From assembly GCF_013031355.1 (NCBI RefSeq), contig NZ_WPZO01000002.1:372001-436000 (forward strand): 64,000 bases of DNA, in the 5' to 3' direction. The notes under the pieces are model-generated. The model saw only the letters and a program-made list of their open reading frames with translations. It did not search any database and was not told where the DNA came from. The position numbers and the translations under genes are program-made. Below, piece by piece: positions 17,629 through 27,346 of this stretch. This stretch comes from Ruegeria arenilitoris. Lineage in GTDB: Bacteria; Pseudomonadota; Alphaproteobacteria; Rhodobacterales; Rhodobacteraceae. Each line of letters starts with the position of its first letter. Within the stretch, counting starts at the first letter, position 1.

Positions 17629-18111
17629 TTATGCGCACCGTGTGTCAGTGCCAATACTGCTCTCAATGGCTAATTGCACCTTCTTAAATACGTCAATTAT
17701 ACCTATTGCAATAACCCAAAATTCATTGAAGTCAAGTCTGACTCCGGCTTGGAAGTCTCCTCTGTTAAATGAGGAGATTAGGCGGAAAAGGACTACGGCT
17801 CTTTGCTTTTCTTCGAACGGATTTTCGAATTCACGCTGGTCCAGAATGATTGCAACTTCCTCAGCTATTCTCACCGAAATTTGGGTCAGCTTATCAGTGC
17901 TTTGAGGGGCGACAAGGATTTCCGTCAACACCCTCATTGCAATGACATCGAAGAAGTTTGGGACTGCTACAGTTCTACCGCAACCAAAGTGCAACTGAAC
18001 TCCGAAGTGCGGCCGCAAAATTTCCCAAGCAGTCTCAACCTCTCTAAGTGGCTTCGACAGCACTGGAGTGATGTCTTGGATATCAAAAGGAGTTGTTGTG
18101 GGGCAGAACAA
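17629..18111 (-). CDS. Hypothetical protein in the AT-rich region
   Basis: Open frame of up to 160 residues, starting with TTG or at an internal ATG near residue 59 (MRVLTEILVAP). It has helical, soluble character, with LTQISVRIAEEVAIILDQREFENPFEEKQ (in pieces) and FNRGDFQAGVRLDFNEFWV. A competing plus-strand frame overlaps but looks less protein-like. There is no recognisable domain. It could be a genuine accessory gene or a fragment; the uncertain start lowers confidence. Confidence 0.4.
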   Translation of the reverse strand: MFCPTTTPFDIQDITPVLSKPLREVETAWEILRPHFGVQLHFGCGRTVAVPNFFDVIAMRVLTEILVAPQSTDKLTQISVRIAEEVAIILDQREFENPFEEKQRAVVLFRLISSFNRGDFQAGVRLDFNEFWVIAIGIIDVFKKVQLAIESSIGTDTRCA

Positions 18112-18479
18112 ATAACCGACCTTTCGTTAAAGACAATCATAAAATGGAGGTAAAAAAATAACGTTGAATTAACATGCTATCGAGTTTTTCTATATCTTGC
18201 TTCGCCGGTAGGCGACCTTCTTGACTGACATCTCGGGGAATCGGTTAGTTTCAAGTTTAGGCTCAGCGCCTGTTGATTTCCCCGTTATTTTGCGGAACAT
18301 GATCTGTGAAACGAGTGGTGCCATCTGTGATCTCTATCGACTTGCTGATGCCCTATCGCTGCGCTTTGGCCCCAATTGCGCTAAGCCTCATGGCAAACCG
18401 TGGGTCAACGATCAGTGCGTCCTGAGCGAGACAATAGTCCATAAACTGCCATGGTTTACGTTGGCGTGATGTTACTGTT
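18112..18479. other. Region without an intact gene; decayed minus-strand coding sequence possible
   Basis: The minus strand can be read as PWQFMDYCLAQDALIVDPRF and, after a stop, ISKSIEITDGTTRFTDHV, which looks protein-like but is interrupted. I cannot name the source. Nothing else is seen. Confidence 0.3.
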
Positions 18480-18985
18480 AAGAATGGTACGCACAAAACG
18501 CTTCACGATCCCTGGAAGTGATGGAGCGAGAAAGGTGTCTTAGCTCGGGTCGTGACTGGCCTGTCGGCGGAATACGCGAGAAGAAAACCGTTAAGCTTGA
18601 TGCGCCCCACGTTTAGGTACCCCGAACTGCGATCAGCATGGGCGTCAAATAAAGGCGGTGCTAACGCCAGATTGGGCTGACTACTGCGGATTAAGTGCGA
18701 TGCTGCGTGCCTCCACGACAACTGGGTCCGCTTGACCGAAGCTCTCTGCCGGTGAGGCGGGTGGCTCGATCTGTTCGCAAAGGACTGTACAGCGGCCCGC
18801 TGAAGGACGAAGGGCAACTAGGAAACTGCAGAAGACAGCTACGAAGTAAGACAAACGCCGGGACAAATGGCGCAATCGGTTTCGGCAGACTCAAGTCCCC
18901 GAAACGTCTCACAACCCGATGCGCTAGATGCTCAAAGGTCTTTCTCCTAGCCGCTGTACTCAATGCGATGGTCATCTATTAGCAG
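18480..18985 (+). pseudogene. Remnant of an IS5-family (IS427-like) transposase
   Basis: Pieces of an IS5-type transposase can be read on the plus strand in shifting frames. GLSAEYAR then EKKTVKLDAPHV near 18560-18615 recall the catalytic EKTVMLDATYLKAHRTA block. RTAISMGVK and NKGGAN follow. Near the end, GFGRLKSPKRLTTRCARCSKVFLLAA recalls the usual FGRLKDWRRVATRYDRCPKVFLSAI C-terminus. Stops, frameshifts and an internal deletion make it inactive. Ends of the element and target duplications could not be made out. Confidence 0.6.
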
Positions 18986-19179
18986 AGAATCCCGCGCCAA
19001 GGTACTGTTCCCACTTTAGCCGAGTCGATCCCGCCTGTGTCGAAAAATACTAAAAAGTGCAAAGAATTATAGATTATTATCAGACAAGTTCTTTGTGTTG
19101 TTTCTTTGAAAAATCAGACTTTATCTCACAATGTAACTTTGGAGTGTTTTTTTCGGGTTGGTATAATTGTGGGGGTGAA

Positions 19180-21558
19180 ATGGTCAGCTATAGCTACGAG
19201 TTAACGCCTGGCGCAGTTTCAGAAACCGTCAGCGAGAACCATTTTGGCGCGAATTTTCGAGGCATGTTTCCAAATATCGGAGAAGCCTTTGATATGCTGG
19301 GTGTCACTCATTTGCGTTACCCCTCGGGTAGTGCCCAAAAGGAAGATATTACAAATCTGATTGATGGCCAGTTAAACGAAAATCTGACTGAGTTTCTGAA
19401 TTGGGTTTCTGAAAGAGGTACTACGTTCACTTTGAGTATTCCCGTTGGAGAAAAATTAGTGAACCAGTCAGAAATGACGGAATTTGTCAAGGCGGTGTAT
19501 GAACAACTGGGGCCAAACGGCGATCTTTTGACCACAATAGAAATTAGCAACGAGTATTGGAGTTTTCAAGAAGCGTCCGAGTACGGAAGAGATGCAGCAC
19601 TGGCGACAGAGTATCTCGCAAATGCATACGGCGCATACAATGCTGAAAACCCTATCGCTGATTATGACCCAAAAATCTTGGTGCAAACAGCGCCGCCGTG
19701 GCATGTTGGTCCAGATAGCACGATGGACCAAAAAAACAAGGAGATCATTGAGCATTTTGATGCCAACAAAGATTTGTCGGATGGATTTCAGCCAACCGTC
19801 GCGAGTGAAGCGGTGGATGGAGTAGTTTCCCACTATTATTTCTATGAAAGCTACGGAGAGGATAATACTTTCTCTGACGGTTACTATGAAAACCGGGAAA
19901 TCGGGTCACGACCTGATATGTGGTACAAGTATTTTGAACAAGAATTAGACTATCACGTTACCGAATGGAATGTTCAGAATGCCAATATTACTCAGCAAGG
20001 TCTGAAGGCGGCGTCGGTAATTCTTGAGATGTTCGAGACCATGTTGGAATCTGGTGTAGACGCAGCGGAAATATGGTCGGTTCTGAATAGAAACTACAAT
20101 TCATTTGCTGGTGGCATTACTGAGGCCAGCCGGGTTCATCGTTCACCTGCTGGTCAGGTTTTTTCCTGGATGAGGGAAAGCTTGGTTAACGAGGATGGGG
20201 TTGGACTCTCTCTGATGGATTTGGGTGGGCTGCCTGACAATCACCGCCCTATTGAAATAAACGCTTTTACCGGGGAAGGGAAAACTGTTCTTTACGCTTC
20301 CAACAGAACGGAAGAGTTCGGTGTGTCAGTTGATCTAGACTTGGACCAATTGGTGGAAGGAAGACACTTCATATCTGTTCGCCAACTCGGAATCCTCGAC
20401 GGGAGTTCAGACGGTTTGAGTGATCGGGCTGAATACGACGAGAATGGCAATTTGGTTCCCAACTCTCGTAATAAGCTCCGAGTCATCGATGAAGCTGAAA
20501 GGCTATCTTTGGAAGCGAAGTTCCAAAACTTGTTCGCTTTGGGGGTGATTAGCTCCAGGAAAATATCTTCCTACGAAGAAGGCACTTACCGAACATACCT
20601 TCCGCCGCCGTCCACCATTCTCTTAAAGCCCGGATACACCCCTGAAACGGCGACAAGTCTTGACCACTATTATTTTGCTGGTGAGACCGACGTTACCGTA
20701 GATGTCGAAGAACTTTTATTTGGTGACGCTGGTGCCGTGGCTATTGAGCTGGATCCTTATGAGGTCGTGGAGATCACTTTAACCCCCTATGACCAAGTTG
20801 CTGGATCTAAGATAGGTGACACTCTGATGGGATCGGATTCCCATGAGGAAATTCTGGGTGATGATGGAAATGACTATATCGAAGGTGGCGGCGGAGCTGA
20901 CTATATTTCGGGAGGTAACGGAAGTGATATTCTGATTGCAGGAGTAAGCGATACAATTGGTGACGTTCTTTTGGGTGGGACTGGCAACGATATTGTAAAC
21001 GGCGGCCTGGGGGCAGATGAAATATTCGGTGGTGAAGGTGATGACCGGTTGCTTGGTGGCGACGGCGAAGACGAAATTCTTGGGGAAAACGGTGACGACT
21101 ACGTGGATGGTGGTACTGATGACGACCGAATAGATGGTGGTGCTGGCCAAGATGTACTAGTGGGCGGTCAAGGCAACGATCACATCAAAGGGGGCGCGGG
21201 TGATGATGTGTTGTCCGGGGGGATGGGTGACGACGCCCTTTCGGGCGGGGATGGCGCTGACATTTTGGAAGGCGGTGCTGGTGACGATGTCCTCGATGGA
21301 GGATGGGGTGATGATTTGCTAATCGGTGGCGAAGGGGCAGACGTTTTTGTTTTTCGACCGGGCCAGGGCCTTGATAGCGCCTACGACTTCGAACACGGTG
21401 TGGATGTTGTTCAGATCAATGTGACGAGCGCGAATTTCGAGGACTTAACGCTAACTGAACACGGCAACGACACTCTTGTCGAACTGGATGATGTTCCTAT
21501 TGCAATTTTAGGAGTGTCGCCAGAGGCCCTTGTTGCTGATGATTTTCAGTTCGTCTAA
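19180..21558 (+). CDS. RTX protein with an N-terminal glycoside-hydrolase-like (clan GH-A type) domain
   Basis: Protein of 792 residues. Residues ~10-400 look like a TIM-barrel glycosidase: LRYPSG near 45, EISNEYW at 121-127 (N124-E125 fitting the Asn-Glu acid/base pair), and HVTEWNVQN at 259-267 (E262 as candidate nucleophile). The layout resembles arabinofuranosidase/GH39-like enzymes. A beta-rich region follows. About 555-720 carries a block of RTX nonapeptides such as GGAGDDVLSGG and GGEGDDRLLGG, which bind calcium. No N-terminal signal peptide is present, as expected for type I secretion. The ATG at 19180 follows GGGGGTGAA; 41 upstream codons are AT-rich and not protein-like. Substrate is unknown. 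Confidence 0.8.
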   Translation: MVSYSYELTPGAVSETVSENHFGANFRGMFPNIGEAFDMLGVTHLRYPSGSAQKEDITNLIDGQLNENLTEFLNWVSERGTTFTLSIPVGEKLVNQSEMTEFVKAVYEQLGPNGDLLTTIEISNEYWSFQEASEYGRDAALATEYLANAYGAYNAENPIADYDPKILVQTAPPWHVGPDSTMDQKNKEIIEHFDANKDLSDGFQPTVASEAVDGVVSHYYFYESYGEDNTFSDGYYENREIGSRPDMWYKYFEQELDYHVTEWNVQNANITQQGLKAASVILEMFETMLESGVDAAEIWSVLNRNYNSFAGGITEASRVHRSPAGQVFSWMRESLVNEDGVGLSLMDLGGLPDNHRPIEINAFTGEGKTVLYASNRTEEFGVSVDLDLDQLVEGRHFISVRQLGILDGSSDGLSDRAEYDENGNLVPNSRNKLRVIDEAERLSLEAKFQNLFALGVISSRKISSYEEGTYRTYLPPPSTILLKPGYTPETATSLDHYYFAGETDVTVDVEELLFGDAGAVAIELDPYEVVEITLTPYDQVAGSKIGDTLMGSDSHEEILGDDGNDYIEGGGGADYISGGNGSDILIAGVSDTIGDVLLGGTGNDIVNGGLGADEIFGGEGDDRLLGGDGEDEILGENGDDYVDGGTDDDRIDGGAGQDVLVGGQGNDHIKGGAGDDVLSGGMGDDALSGGDGADILEGGAGDDVLDGGWGDDLLIGGEGADVFVFRPGQGLDSAYDFEHGVDVVQINVTSANFEDLTLTEHGNDTLVELDDVPIAILGVSPEALVADDFQFV

Positions 21559-21775
21559 TTGAGGTCAAAATTAGCGCAAAAGTCAGTAGGTACTTCCTGG
21601 CGGGAATTTGCTTTTCGTTTGAGTGTATTGTGCGTTGCTAGCAGTTCAAGGAAAACCCGTAAATTTCTAAGTAAATGACGCTCTAAGATCCCAGCCCATG
21701 CAGCAAGTTTATCTCGCCGTTAATTATTTTGCGCGACCGTATTTGCAGAAGTGATGCGGTTAGGAAGGTGATTTC

Positions 21776-23818
21776 ATGATTGAATTTGAAAGGACGTTGA
21801 CGACCGGATTCGATTTTTTTGATCGCGGAATTCGCGATCTGGTTTCAATTGAGTTTGGAGTGGAAACTTATCTATACAGTACTTCTGGTTCTGGCGGCGG
21901 GTTGGTGGCTTGGCAATTAAACAGCGAAGGTGTTCCCACTTTCATGGATTCTCAAGTATTTGATTCAAATATTTCATTGGATGGCGGTTTGACGATAGAA
22001 GTTGCAGACTTAGTCAATGAAAATCTACTTGTTCTGGATATTAGTTCGTCGGGATCAATGTTTGGATATAGCTTAAAGCCGACTGGGGAGATCGGTGATC
22101 CACACCAGTTTCAACTGCCGACAGAAGGTGGAGGATTCACTTTGTTGACTAGTTACTCCGTTGGCAACACGGAGTATTTCGTCGCTGCGACAGAAGGTGG
22201 AAGCCAAATTTCTACGTTTCGTATCGAAGAAACTGGTACCTTTGTAGAGCTGGATACTGAAATAGGACGACCGGCTTTTTTGGAGACCGTTGAAGTGGCC
22301 TCCAATACGTTGGTCCTGTCCGCAGATTTATCAACGCACTCAGTGGTTACCTATCAGGTCGACACTGAGCCAGGGGAGCTGATCAAAGTAGACAATTCTG
22401 ATGCGATTTCGCACTTGGCGTTGAATACTCCAAGCGCAATGGAAGTTATCCAGGCGCACGGTAGTTCTTGGGTGCTTGTTGCGGGATCGGGCAGCAATTC
22501 GATTTCTGTGATGGAACTGGGTTCAGATGGAAGTCTAATACCAACAGATCATGTGCTGGATAGCGACGGCACGAAATTTAATTCAATTCAAGATATCGCA
22601 GTCACCACCTTTGGTGACCAAGTTTTTGTTTTCGCTGGTGGGGATGACACCGGAATAAGTCTATTTGCCTTGGTACCCGGTGGCCAGTTGGTGCACTTGG
22701 AAACGACAGAAGGTACTGAGCAAAACGGATTGGGAAGCGTCGAAACTCTCTCCGCTGTCCAGGTCGGCAATGAGCTGCAAGTGTTCGCGGCCAATCAGCA
22801 AATGGACGGAATTTCACAATTCTCCCTGTCGCTGGACAAGTTGGGAAGTGTAATAGAAGGCGACAGTATACAATCGGGCACAAACGGCGATGACATTCTT
22901 GTTGGCGTGGGTGGTTCAACGCTTCGCGCAGAAAGTGGAAACGACATACTTGTCGCCGGGAGTGGAACAACGGTCATGACGGGTGGCCAGGGGGCTGACA
23001 CTTTCGTTGTGCAAAATGGGAGTAGGACTACCATCATCACTGATTTTGAGGTGGGAGTCGACAGGTTGGACATGTCTGATTTCGGGCAGTTGCGTTTTCC
23101 AAACCAGTTGGATTTCATACGTACTGATGACGGGGCAAAAATTAACTTTCGTGGTCAAGCAATAGTGTTACAAAGCGCAGACGGCGGATCTCTTTCGCAA
23201 ACTGACGTGGTCGGAGACTTCTTTGACGCACCCACTCGCTTGCCGAATGGTCCAAACGAGAACTTCTCCAATTCAAAAAGTTCTTCCGGAGTAAATGGAT
23301 TGGTGACAGTTAGCACTGTTGGGGACAATCCTGGAATTAGGGATGCGGAAGTTCACTTCATTCAAGAAGGAAATGATCCCATTGTTGTGCAAGCTGATGC
23401 CCAAGGTAGGTTTGATCTAGACCTGCCTGCTGGCTCGCAGGTGGGTCAAATTGAAATCATAAAAACCTACTCGACTAATAGCCAAGAAATCAACGCACTC
23501 GACGCCCTACAAGTGCTACGCATGTCTGTCGGTTTAGAGCCAACTTGGGGGATTGCTCAACCAGAAAACTTTATCGCTGCAGATATCAACAGGGACGGGT
23601 TAGTTAACGCTTGGGATGCACTAGACATTCTGCGTGCCTCAGTGGGGTTGCCAATAGAAAATGATGCGGAATGGATATTCTTAGATTCCAATACCGATAT
23701 TTCAGGGGTAACAGCCGACGCAACGCACTATGATCCTAAAATTTCAGTAGTTGCGTTGAATGGGGATTTTTCAATTGAAGCAACTTCAATCCTATTGGGA
23801 AACATAGAACAGCTATAA
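21776..23818 (+). CDS. Secreted beta-propeller/RTX protein with a C-terminal dockerin-like domain
   Basis: Protein of 680 residues without a signal peptide. Residues ~15-365 show repeating beta-strand blocks like a lactonase-type propeller (for example VLVAGSGSNSISVMELGSDG and VFVFAGGDDTGISLF). A short RTX-like block follows at ~370-430 (GTNGDDILVG, TGGQGADTF). A CARDB/Ig-like segment precedes two dockerin type I-like repeats at ~568-625. The second has a full calcium loop D603-N605-D607-G608-N611-D614 (INRDGLVNAWDALDILRASV); the first (INALDALQVLRMSVG) has lost its loop. It follows the RTX glycosidase-like gene by 217 bp on the same strand. No cohesin is seen. Confidence 0.75.
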   Translation: MIEFERTLTTGFDFFDRGIRDLVSIEFGVETYLYSTSGSGGGLVAWQLNSEGVPTFMDSQVFDSNISLDGGLTIEVADLVNENLLVLDISSSGSMFGYSLKPTGEIGDPHQFQLPTEGGGFTLLTSYSVGNTEYFVAATEGGSQISTFRIEETGTFVELDTEIGRPAFLETVEVASNTLVLSADLSTHSVVTYQVDTEPGELIKVDNSDAISHLALNTPSAMEVIQAHGSSWVLVAGSGSNSISVMELGSDGSLIPTDHVLDSDGTKFNSIQDIAVTTFGDQVFVFAGGDDTGISLFALVPGGQLVHLETTEGTEQNGLGSVETLSAVQVGNELQVFAANQQMDGISQFSLSLDKLGSVIEGDSIQSGTNGDDILVGVGGSTLRAESGNDILVAGSGTTVMTGGQGADTFVVQNGSRTTIITDFEVGVDRLDMSDFGQLRFPNQLDFIRTDDGAKINFRGQAIVLQSADGGSLSQTDVVGDFFDAPTRLPNGPNENFSNSKSSSGVNGLVTVSTVGDNPGIRDAEVHFIQEGNDPIVVQADAQGRFDLDLPAGSQVGQIEIIKTYSTNSQEINALDALQVLRMSVGLEPTWGIAQPENFIAADINRDGLVNAWDALDILRASVGLPIENDAEWIFLDSNTDISGVTADATHYDPKISVVALNGDFSIEATSILLGNIEQL

Positions 23819-24055
23819 TTTAACGGGAAATCCCCGAACTTTGTGCATGTGAAGCCTATTGGATTGAACGAGTTCGCTCTCTGTATGGACATCTCTAAAA
23901 GAAGGTGAAAATACTCCTTGCAGCAAACGGGCCGCCCTTGCAGTTCAAATGTCAGCATTCTGCGTTTTCCGGCAGTCTTGGTGAAGCGCAGAATCGGAAG
24001 TACTGGGCTTTCTTGGGATTTTGGCTGCAGCGTCGATGAATGAGCGCCATTTATA

Positions 24056-24136
24056 TTGGGTCAGAAATGCTTGACGTTTGGGTCAGAAATGCTTGACGTG
24101 ATTGACCGATTTATTGAGGTTTTGGTCGTCAATTGA
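24056..24136 (+). repeat. 81-bp repeat, copy 1 (contains a perfect 22-bp tandem duplication)
   Basis: It begins TTGGGTCAGAAATGCTTGAC; this 22-bp unit is duplicated exactly (24056-24077 and 24078-24099). The 81-bp segment recurs at 29402-29482 with about 80 percent identity and no gaps. Differences cluster at third codon positions of a frame reading LDVIDRFIEVLVVN-stop, so it may be the tail of a once-coding element. The rest of 23819-24466 holds no gene that I can see. Confidence 0.6.
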
Positions 24137-24466
24137 GTCAAAGATCAGTGACATTCCACAGTATCCTGATGAATGTCACACGAACCTGATCCAGCCGTCA
24201 CAGTTGGACCAGAAAAGCGGTTGACGTTCGACATTGGAAGGCGCTCCAGTTCAAAGTATTTCTACGTAACCTAATTCGGCGACGGGCTACTGGACAGCTG
24301 CCCGCACTTGAATTCAGTGTCACTTTATTGGAGTAAACCAAACCTCCCGCAAAGTGGAGAATTTGCTTCGTACGCAGTCAAGAAGTGCGCATTCTGCTGT
24401 TAGGTAGTTCCGCTAGATGATCTGTTTCGCTAGGATTGGAGTAGAGGCAACAGGCAGGTCAATGTG

Positions 24467-24769
24467 ATGCGCAGTGCGATCTTCTTACCCTTAGCAGCAT
24501 TTTTCCTAGGTGCCATTATCGAAGCTGAATCCGCAGCGGCGGCTTCTCTAGGTCGATACGAGGTTTTTGGCGTTGAAAATGGAGACATGCTGAAACTGCG
24601 TGCAGGACCTGGAACAGGTTTCAACGTGATCGTAGGTCTTCCAAATGGAACCGCTTTGCGAGTTCATAGCTGTGAGCAGACCGGTGGCACCCGTTGGTGT
24701 CGCGTGTCCCTGCAGCGCGCGCGAGGGCTAAAGGGCTATGTCTCCTGGGCATACTTGCGAAAAATCTGA
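24467..24769 (+). CDS. Exported bacterial SH3-domain protein
   Basis: Product of 100 residues. A signal peptide is visible at the N-terminus (MRSAIFLPLAAFFLGAIIEA, cleavage probably after SAAAA). The mature part is a single SH3b domain: LKLRAGPGTGFNVIVGLPNG, then CEQTGGTRWCRVSL and GYVSWAYLRKI. The two Cys could form a periplasmic disulfide. Such domains usually bind cell-wall or protein ligands in the envelope. It stands alone in the accessory region with no operon partner, starting at ATG 24467 directly after a GTG. Confidence 0.82.
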   Translation: MRSAIFLPLAAFFLGAIIEAESAAAASLGRYEVFGVENGDMLKLRAGPGTGFNVIVGLPNGTALRVHSCEQTGGTRWCRVSLQRARGLKGYVSWAYLRKI

Positions 24770-25012
24770 TTCAATAGTTGTTAGCGCAGTCGTTTTGACG
24801 ACGCCTGGGAATTCCGATGGGAAAATTCGTTTCAGCTCGGTTGACGCTCGCCCATATAGAGATTTAGTCAGGTTCTGAGCCACGAAGAGCCCATAGAGGT
24901 GCATTCGATAGGGTTGCGGCGTATACAGCAAAGAGCAGATACTTGTTTGGAGCCGCCAGATGTCTGGGGCACGCAACAAAGTTACTGTTTTAAAACTAAA
25001 ATTCGTTGTCCA

Positions 25013-25435
25013 CTAGCTCGACTGGTCGAAGGAGAGCTTAGCTTCTAACCCAGTGCCCAGAGTGACTGCTAGGCCAAAGCGCCGCCGCCTCACGTCCTCC
25101 GCGTAAGGATCGGTGGTCTCAACCTCTTCAAATACGTCAGGATCGTCCCGCTGCACTGTCGAAATCGCCTCGGGCGGGAGGTCAAAGCACTCAGTTTTCG
25201 TATGCGAAGACAAAGGTCCCGATCTAAAAAGCACTTTCGAGACAAGGTGCGTGATGCCCTGAGCAATCGCAGTTTTCTTGTCGTGTTATTCGGGCGTGGT
25301 CATAATCACTTTGAGGCCAAGCGAGTTTCGGAGGACTCCCATGTCTAAAAGGTAGTTGAATGGGCTGTGCGCCTTTGATCATGCTGAGGCGTCGGGATAT
25401 TCGGCCCGTTTGGCGACGCAGTCGACAATGATCAT
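25013..25435 (-). pseudogene. Decayed gene of unknown family with two in-frame stops
   Basis: A continuous frame of ~140 codons starts MIIVDCVAKRAEYPDASA, meets a stop, continues FNYLLDMGVLRNSLGLKVI..TTPE, meets a second stop, then runs through TECFDLPPEAISTVQRDDPD and AVTLGTGLEAKLSFDQSS to its end. The protein-like character persists through both stops, so this is a recently inactivated gene. I do not recognise the family. It lies 44 bp behind the pyruvyltransferase on the same strand and may have been the last member of that operon. Confidence 0.5.
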
Positions 25436-25478
25436 TTGTTCTCTTGCTCCTGACAGGGTTCGACATTTGACGAAGCCA

Positions 25479-26519
25479 TTATTCTTGCAGTAGGCCCTCT
25501 GCTATCGACAACGCTTCGCACGATGTAGAGGCACGTGAAGCAAGTTTATTCCCGTGCCACGTGTCCAGGTACCCAAATATCTTACCATAGGAGTTGTCCA
25601 TCACTACGTGACGCTTGCCCATCAAACTACATAAAATATGGCCATGCAGGCGATCTGTTACGACTACCTGACCCGACCCAAGCAGTTCAATTCCGCGTTG
25701 TAAATTGGATCGGCTCCAATTCCAAAAAGCGTTGTCAACGAGACGCATAAGAAAAGCAGATGAGTAAGGTGCTGACTCTGCGATTTTGGGTGCCGTTTCA
25801 ATTAGTAATTGCGATCGTTCTTCATGCGCCCAGTCCGCAACCTGCAGAATGCTTCCCTGTTCTTGCTGGCCAAACAAGTCCGCTTTTCTTTCCCGATCAT
25901 CACGGGTCAAAGCCAGGATCGGGACAGAAGGTTTTCGTTTTGCCGCGAGAGGGCCCAGTGCGTAAGCCAGATCAGGACAAAGGACGGAAGTACAATCAAA
26001 GTTCCTCCGGGCAAATTCCAGGCTGGCTGTGTCGCGGACCAACAAGGTGAAATCAGGATGTTCTGCAATAGCCGCCTGTGTCTCTTTAACCGCCTCTCCG
26101 TTTTCATCTGAGAAGTGTATAGACTGAGGCAATTGCACGACTTTGTAGTCGCGAAATAACCTGAGTGTATTTGCACGGTGGCTACTATACCACTCCCACA
26201 TATCTCCAAAATTGCCTCCGCCCAACAGAAAAATTGTCCCAACAGGCATGAATTCCCGCAACCTTGTCGGGTAAATCAATGTCCTTGAAACAAAACGTGG
26301 CCTTCGACCGAAGTGGTTCCTGAGCAGTTTGTTCGTACCAAGCCAAATTGCGTTGTCCCCTACATTGGCATGCGCAGGGAAATCGAGTAGCGCCCAATTG
26401 GGCGACGGTTCGCTGCCAAGGACATCATCCAATGCAGTTTCGATGCGTTGCAAGGGCGAGCTGAGGTGAAACGCCGTACTTTCTACCCCGAACTTTTTCT
26501 TGTTCTTTATCACGTTCAT
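25479..26519 (-). CDS. Polysaccharide pyruvyl transferase family protein
   Basis: Protein of 346 residues resembling CsaB/EpsI-type pyruvyltransferases, which add ketal-pyruvate to sugars of exopolysaccharides or cell-wall polymers. Recognisable parts are NVGDNAIWLGTNKLLR near the N-terminus, IFLLGGGNFGDMW, and VVTDRLHGHILCSLMGKRHVV near the end with the conserved RLHGH. The start at 26519 (MNVIKNKKKF) avoids an unlikely 22-residue prefix. It is the last intact gene of the minus-strand cluster with two SET proteins and a QueC-like protein. No glycosyltransferases adjoin, so its acceptor is unknown. Confidence 0.85.
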   Translation of the reverse strand: MNVIKNKKKFGVESTAFHLSSPLQRIETALDDVLGSEPSPNWALLDFPAHANVGDNAIWLGTNKLLRNHFGRRPRFVSRTLIYPTRLREFMPVGTIFLLGGGNFGDMWEWYSSHRANTLRLFRDYKVVQLPQSIHFSDENGEAVKETQAAIAEHPDFTLLVRDTASLEFARRNFDCTSVLCPDLAYALGPLAAKRKPSVPILALTRDDRERKADLFGQQEQGSILQVADWAHEERSQLLIETAPKIAESAPYSSAFLMRLVDNAFWNWSRSNLQRGIELLGSGQVVVTDRLHGHILCSLMGKRHVVMDNSYGKIFGYLDTWHGNKLASRASTSCEALSIAEGLLQE

Positions 26520-26631
26520 GGCAAGACGCACGCTTTCTGCAACCCAAACTCCAGTCCTCCACCAGATCACAAAAACCATCTGCACGAATGGTTACGCTGT
26601 GAAAGCGGTAGGATCCGAAAACCTCAATCCC

Positions 26632-27276
26632 TCAGCGTAATGGCCACTTACTTTCAGCGAGAGCATCCCACCGCGCGCGTAATCGCCTTGCAAAAGAAGA
26701 CGGGCGATTGTGGTTGGGACATTGCTCTTGCGTGGCGCCCATTAGCGCCTGTTCAGGCGTAGGGAAGTTCAGCGCAACAGACGACAAGGGCTGTGGGACG
26801 TTGTTCATAAGTTCCAGAGCATCGAATACTTTCGGTTGAAGGTCGAGCCATCTTTGTTCTTTATCCCGAGGGTCGATAATATTCCGGCATTTTGGTGATC
26901 CGCAGCCACACTCAAACTCCGCCCCGACATTGTATGTGGCATAATCCGACGTGATCTGCTCGCCCGCATGGATATCCCTAATGGCGATTTCGCAGTCGTA
27001 GTCACGGACCAGACATGAGGTTGGGTCACAGCTGTGGTTTTGATATCGGCCGTTGTCCCAATTCAATATGTAGAGGTCCTGATCATTTCGGTAGGCGTAC
27101 TTCAAAAAGTCGTTGTAGAGGACTTCTGGGAGGCTCTCGGTGCTTTGGGGTGTCAGCACGATGTCCAGCGCGTCTCGGCACCAAGTTATTGTACCTTTTG
27201 AGATATCGGCAGTTGCTACAATTCCCGAGCCAGTGGCGTCGTTGATTGCGACCAGCTTTGTATCGGGATGTATCAC
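26632..27276 (-). CDS. SET-domain protein (putative lysine methyltransferase), second of two in the cluster
   Basis: Product of 214 residues. The SET core is complete in outline: the N-terminal GSGIVATADISKGT segment, NHSC at 80-83, GEQITSDYATY at 105-114 and a post-SET-like zinc cluster C123-G-C125...C130 (CGCGSPKCR). SET enzymes transfer methyl groups from SAM to protein lysines; they are uncommon in bacteria. The C-terminal ~70 residues are not recognisable. It sits 70 bp behind the PP-loop gene and ~110 bp before the pyruvyltransferase. The target is unknown; a substrate encoded in the cluster is an attractive but untested idea. Confidence 0.82.
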   Translation of the reverse strand: MIHPDTKLVAINDATGSGIVATADISKGTITWCRDALDIVLTPQSTESLPEVLYNDFLKYAYRNDQDLYILNWDNGRYQNHSCDPTSCLVRDYDCEIAIRDIHAGEQITSDYATYNVGAEFECGCGSPKCRNIIDPRDKEQRWLDLQPKVFDALELMNNVPQPLSSVALNFPTPEQALMGATQEQCPNHNRPSSFARRLRARWDALAESKWPLR

Positions 27277-27346
27277 GTGGCTGCTCTCTTACGTTAGTTT
27301 GTGGCGTGCTCGGACAGCCGAACAAGACATTGGGTTTGTGTCGTTG

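Noticed and set aside
17803-18153. Plus-strand frame of 116 codons in the AT-rich region
   Set aside because: It overlaps the minus-strand frame 17629-18111, which has more plausible helical protein character; neither is certain but both cannot be real.
20860-21340. GGTGG-rich periodic DNA as a possible minisatellite
   Set aside because: It is fully explained by RTX nonapeptide repeats in the coding frame.
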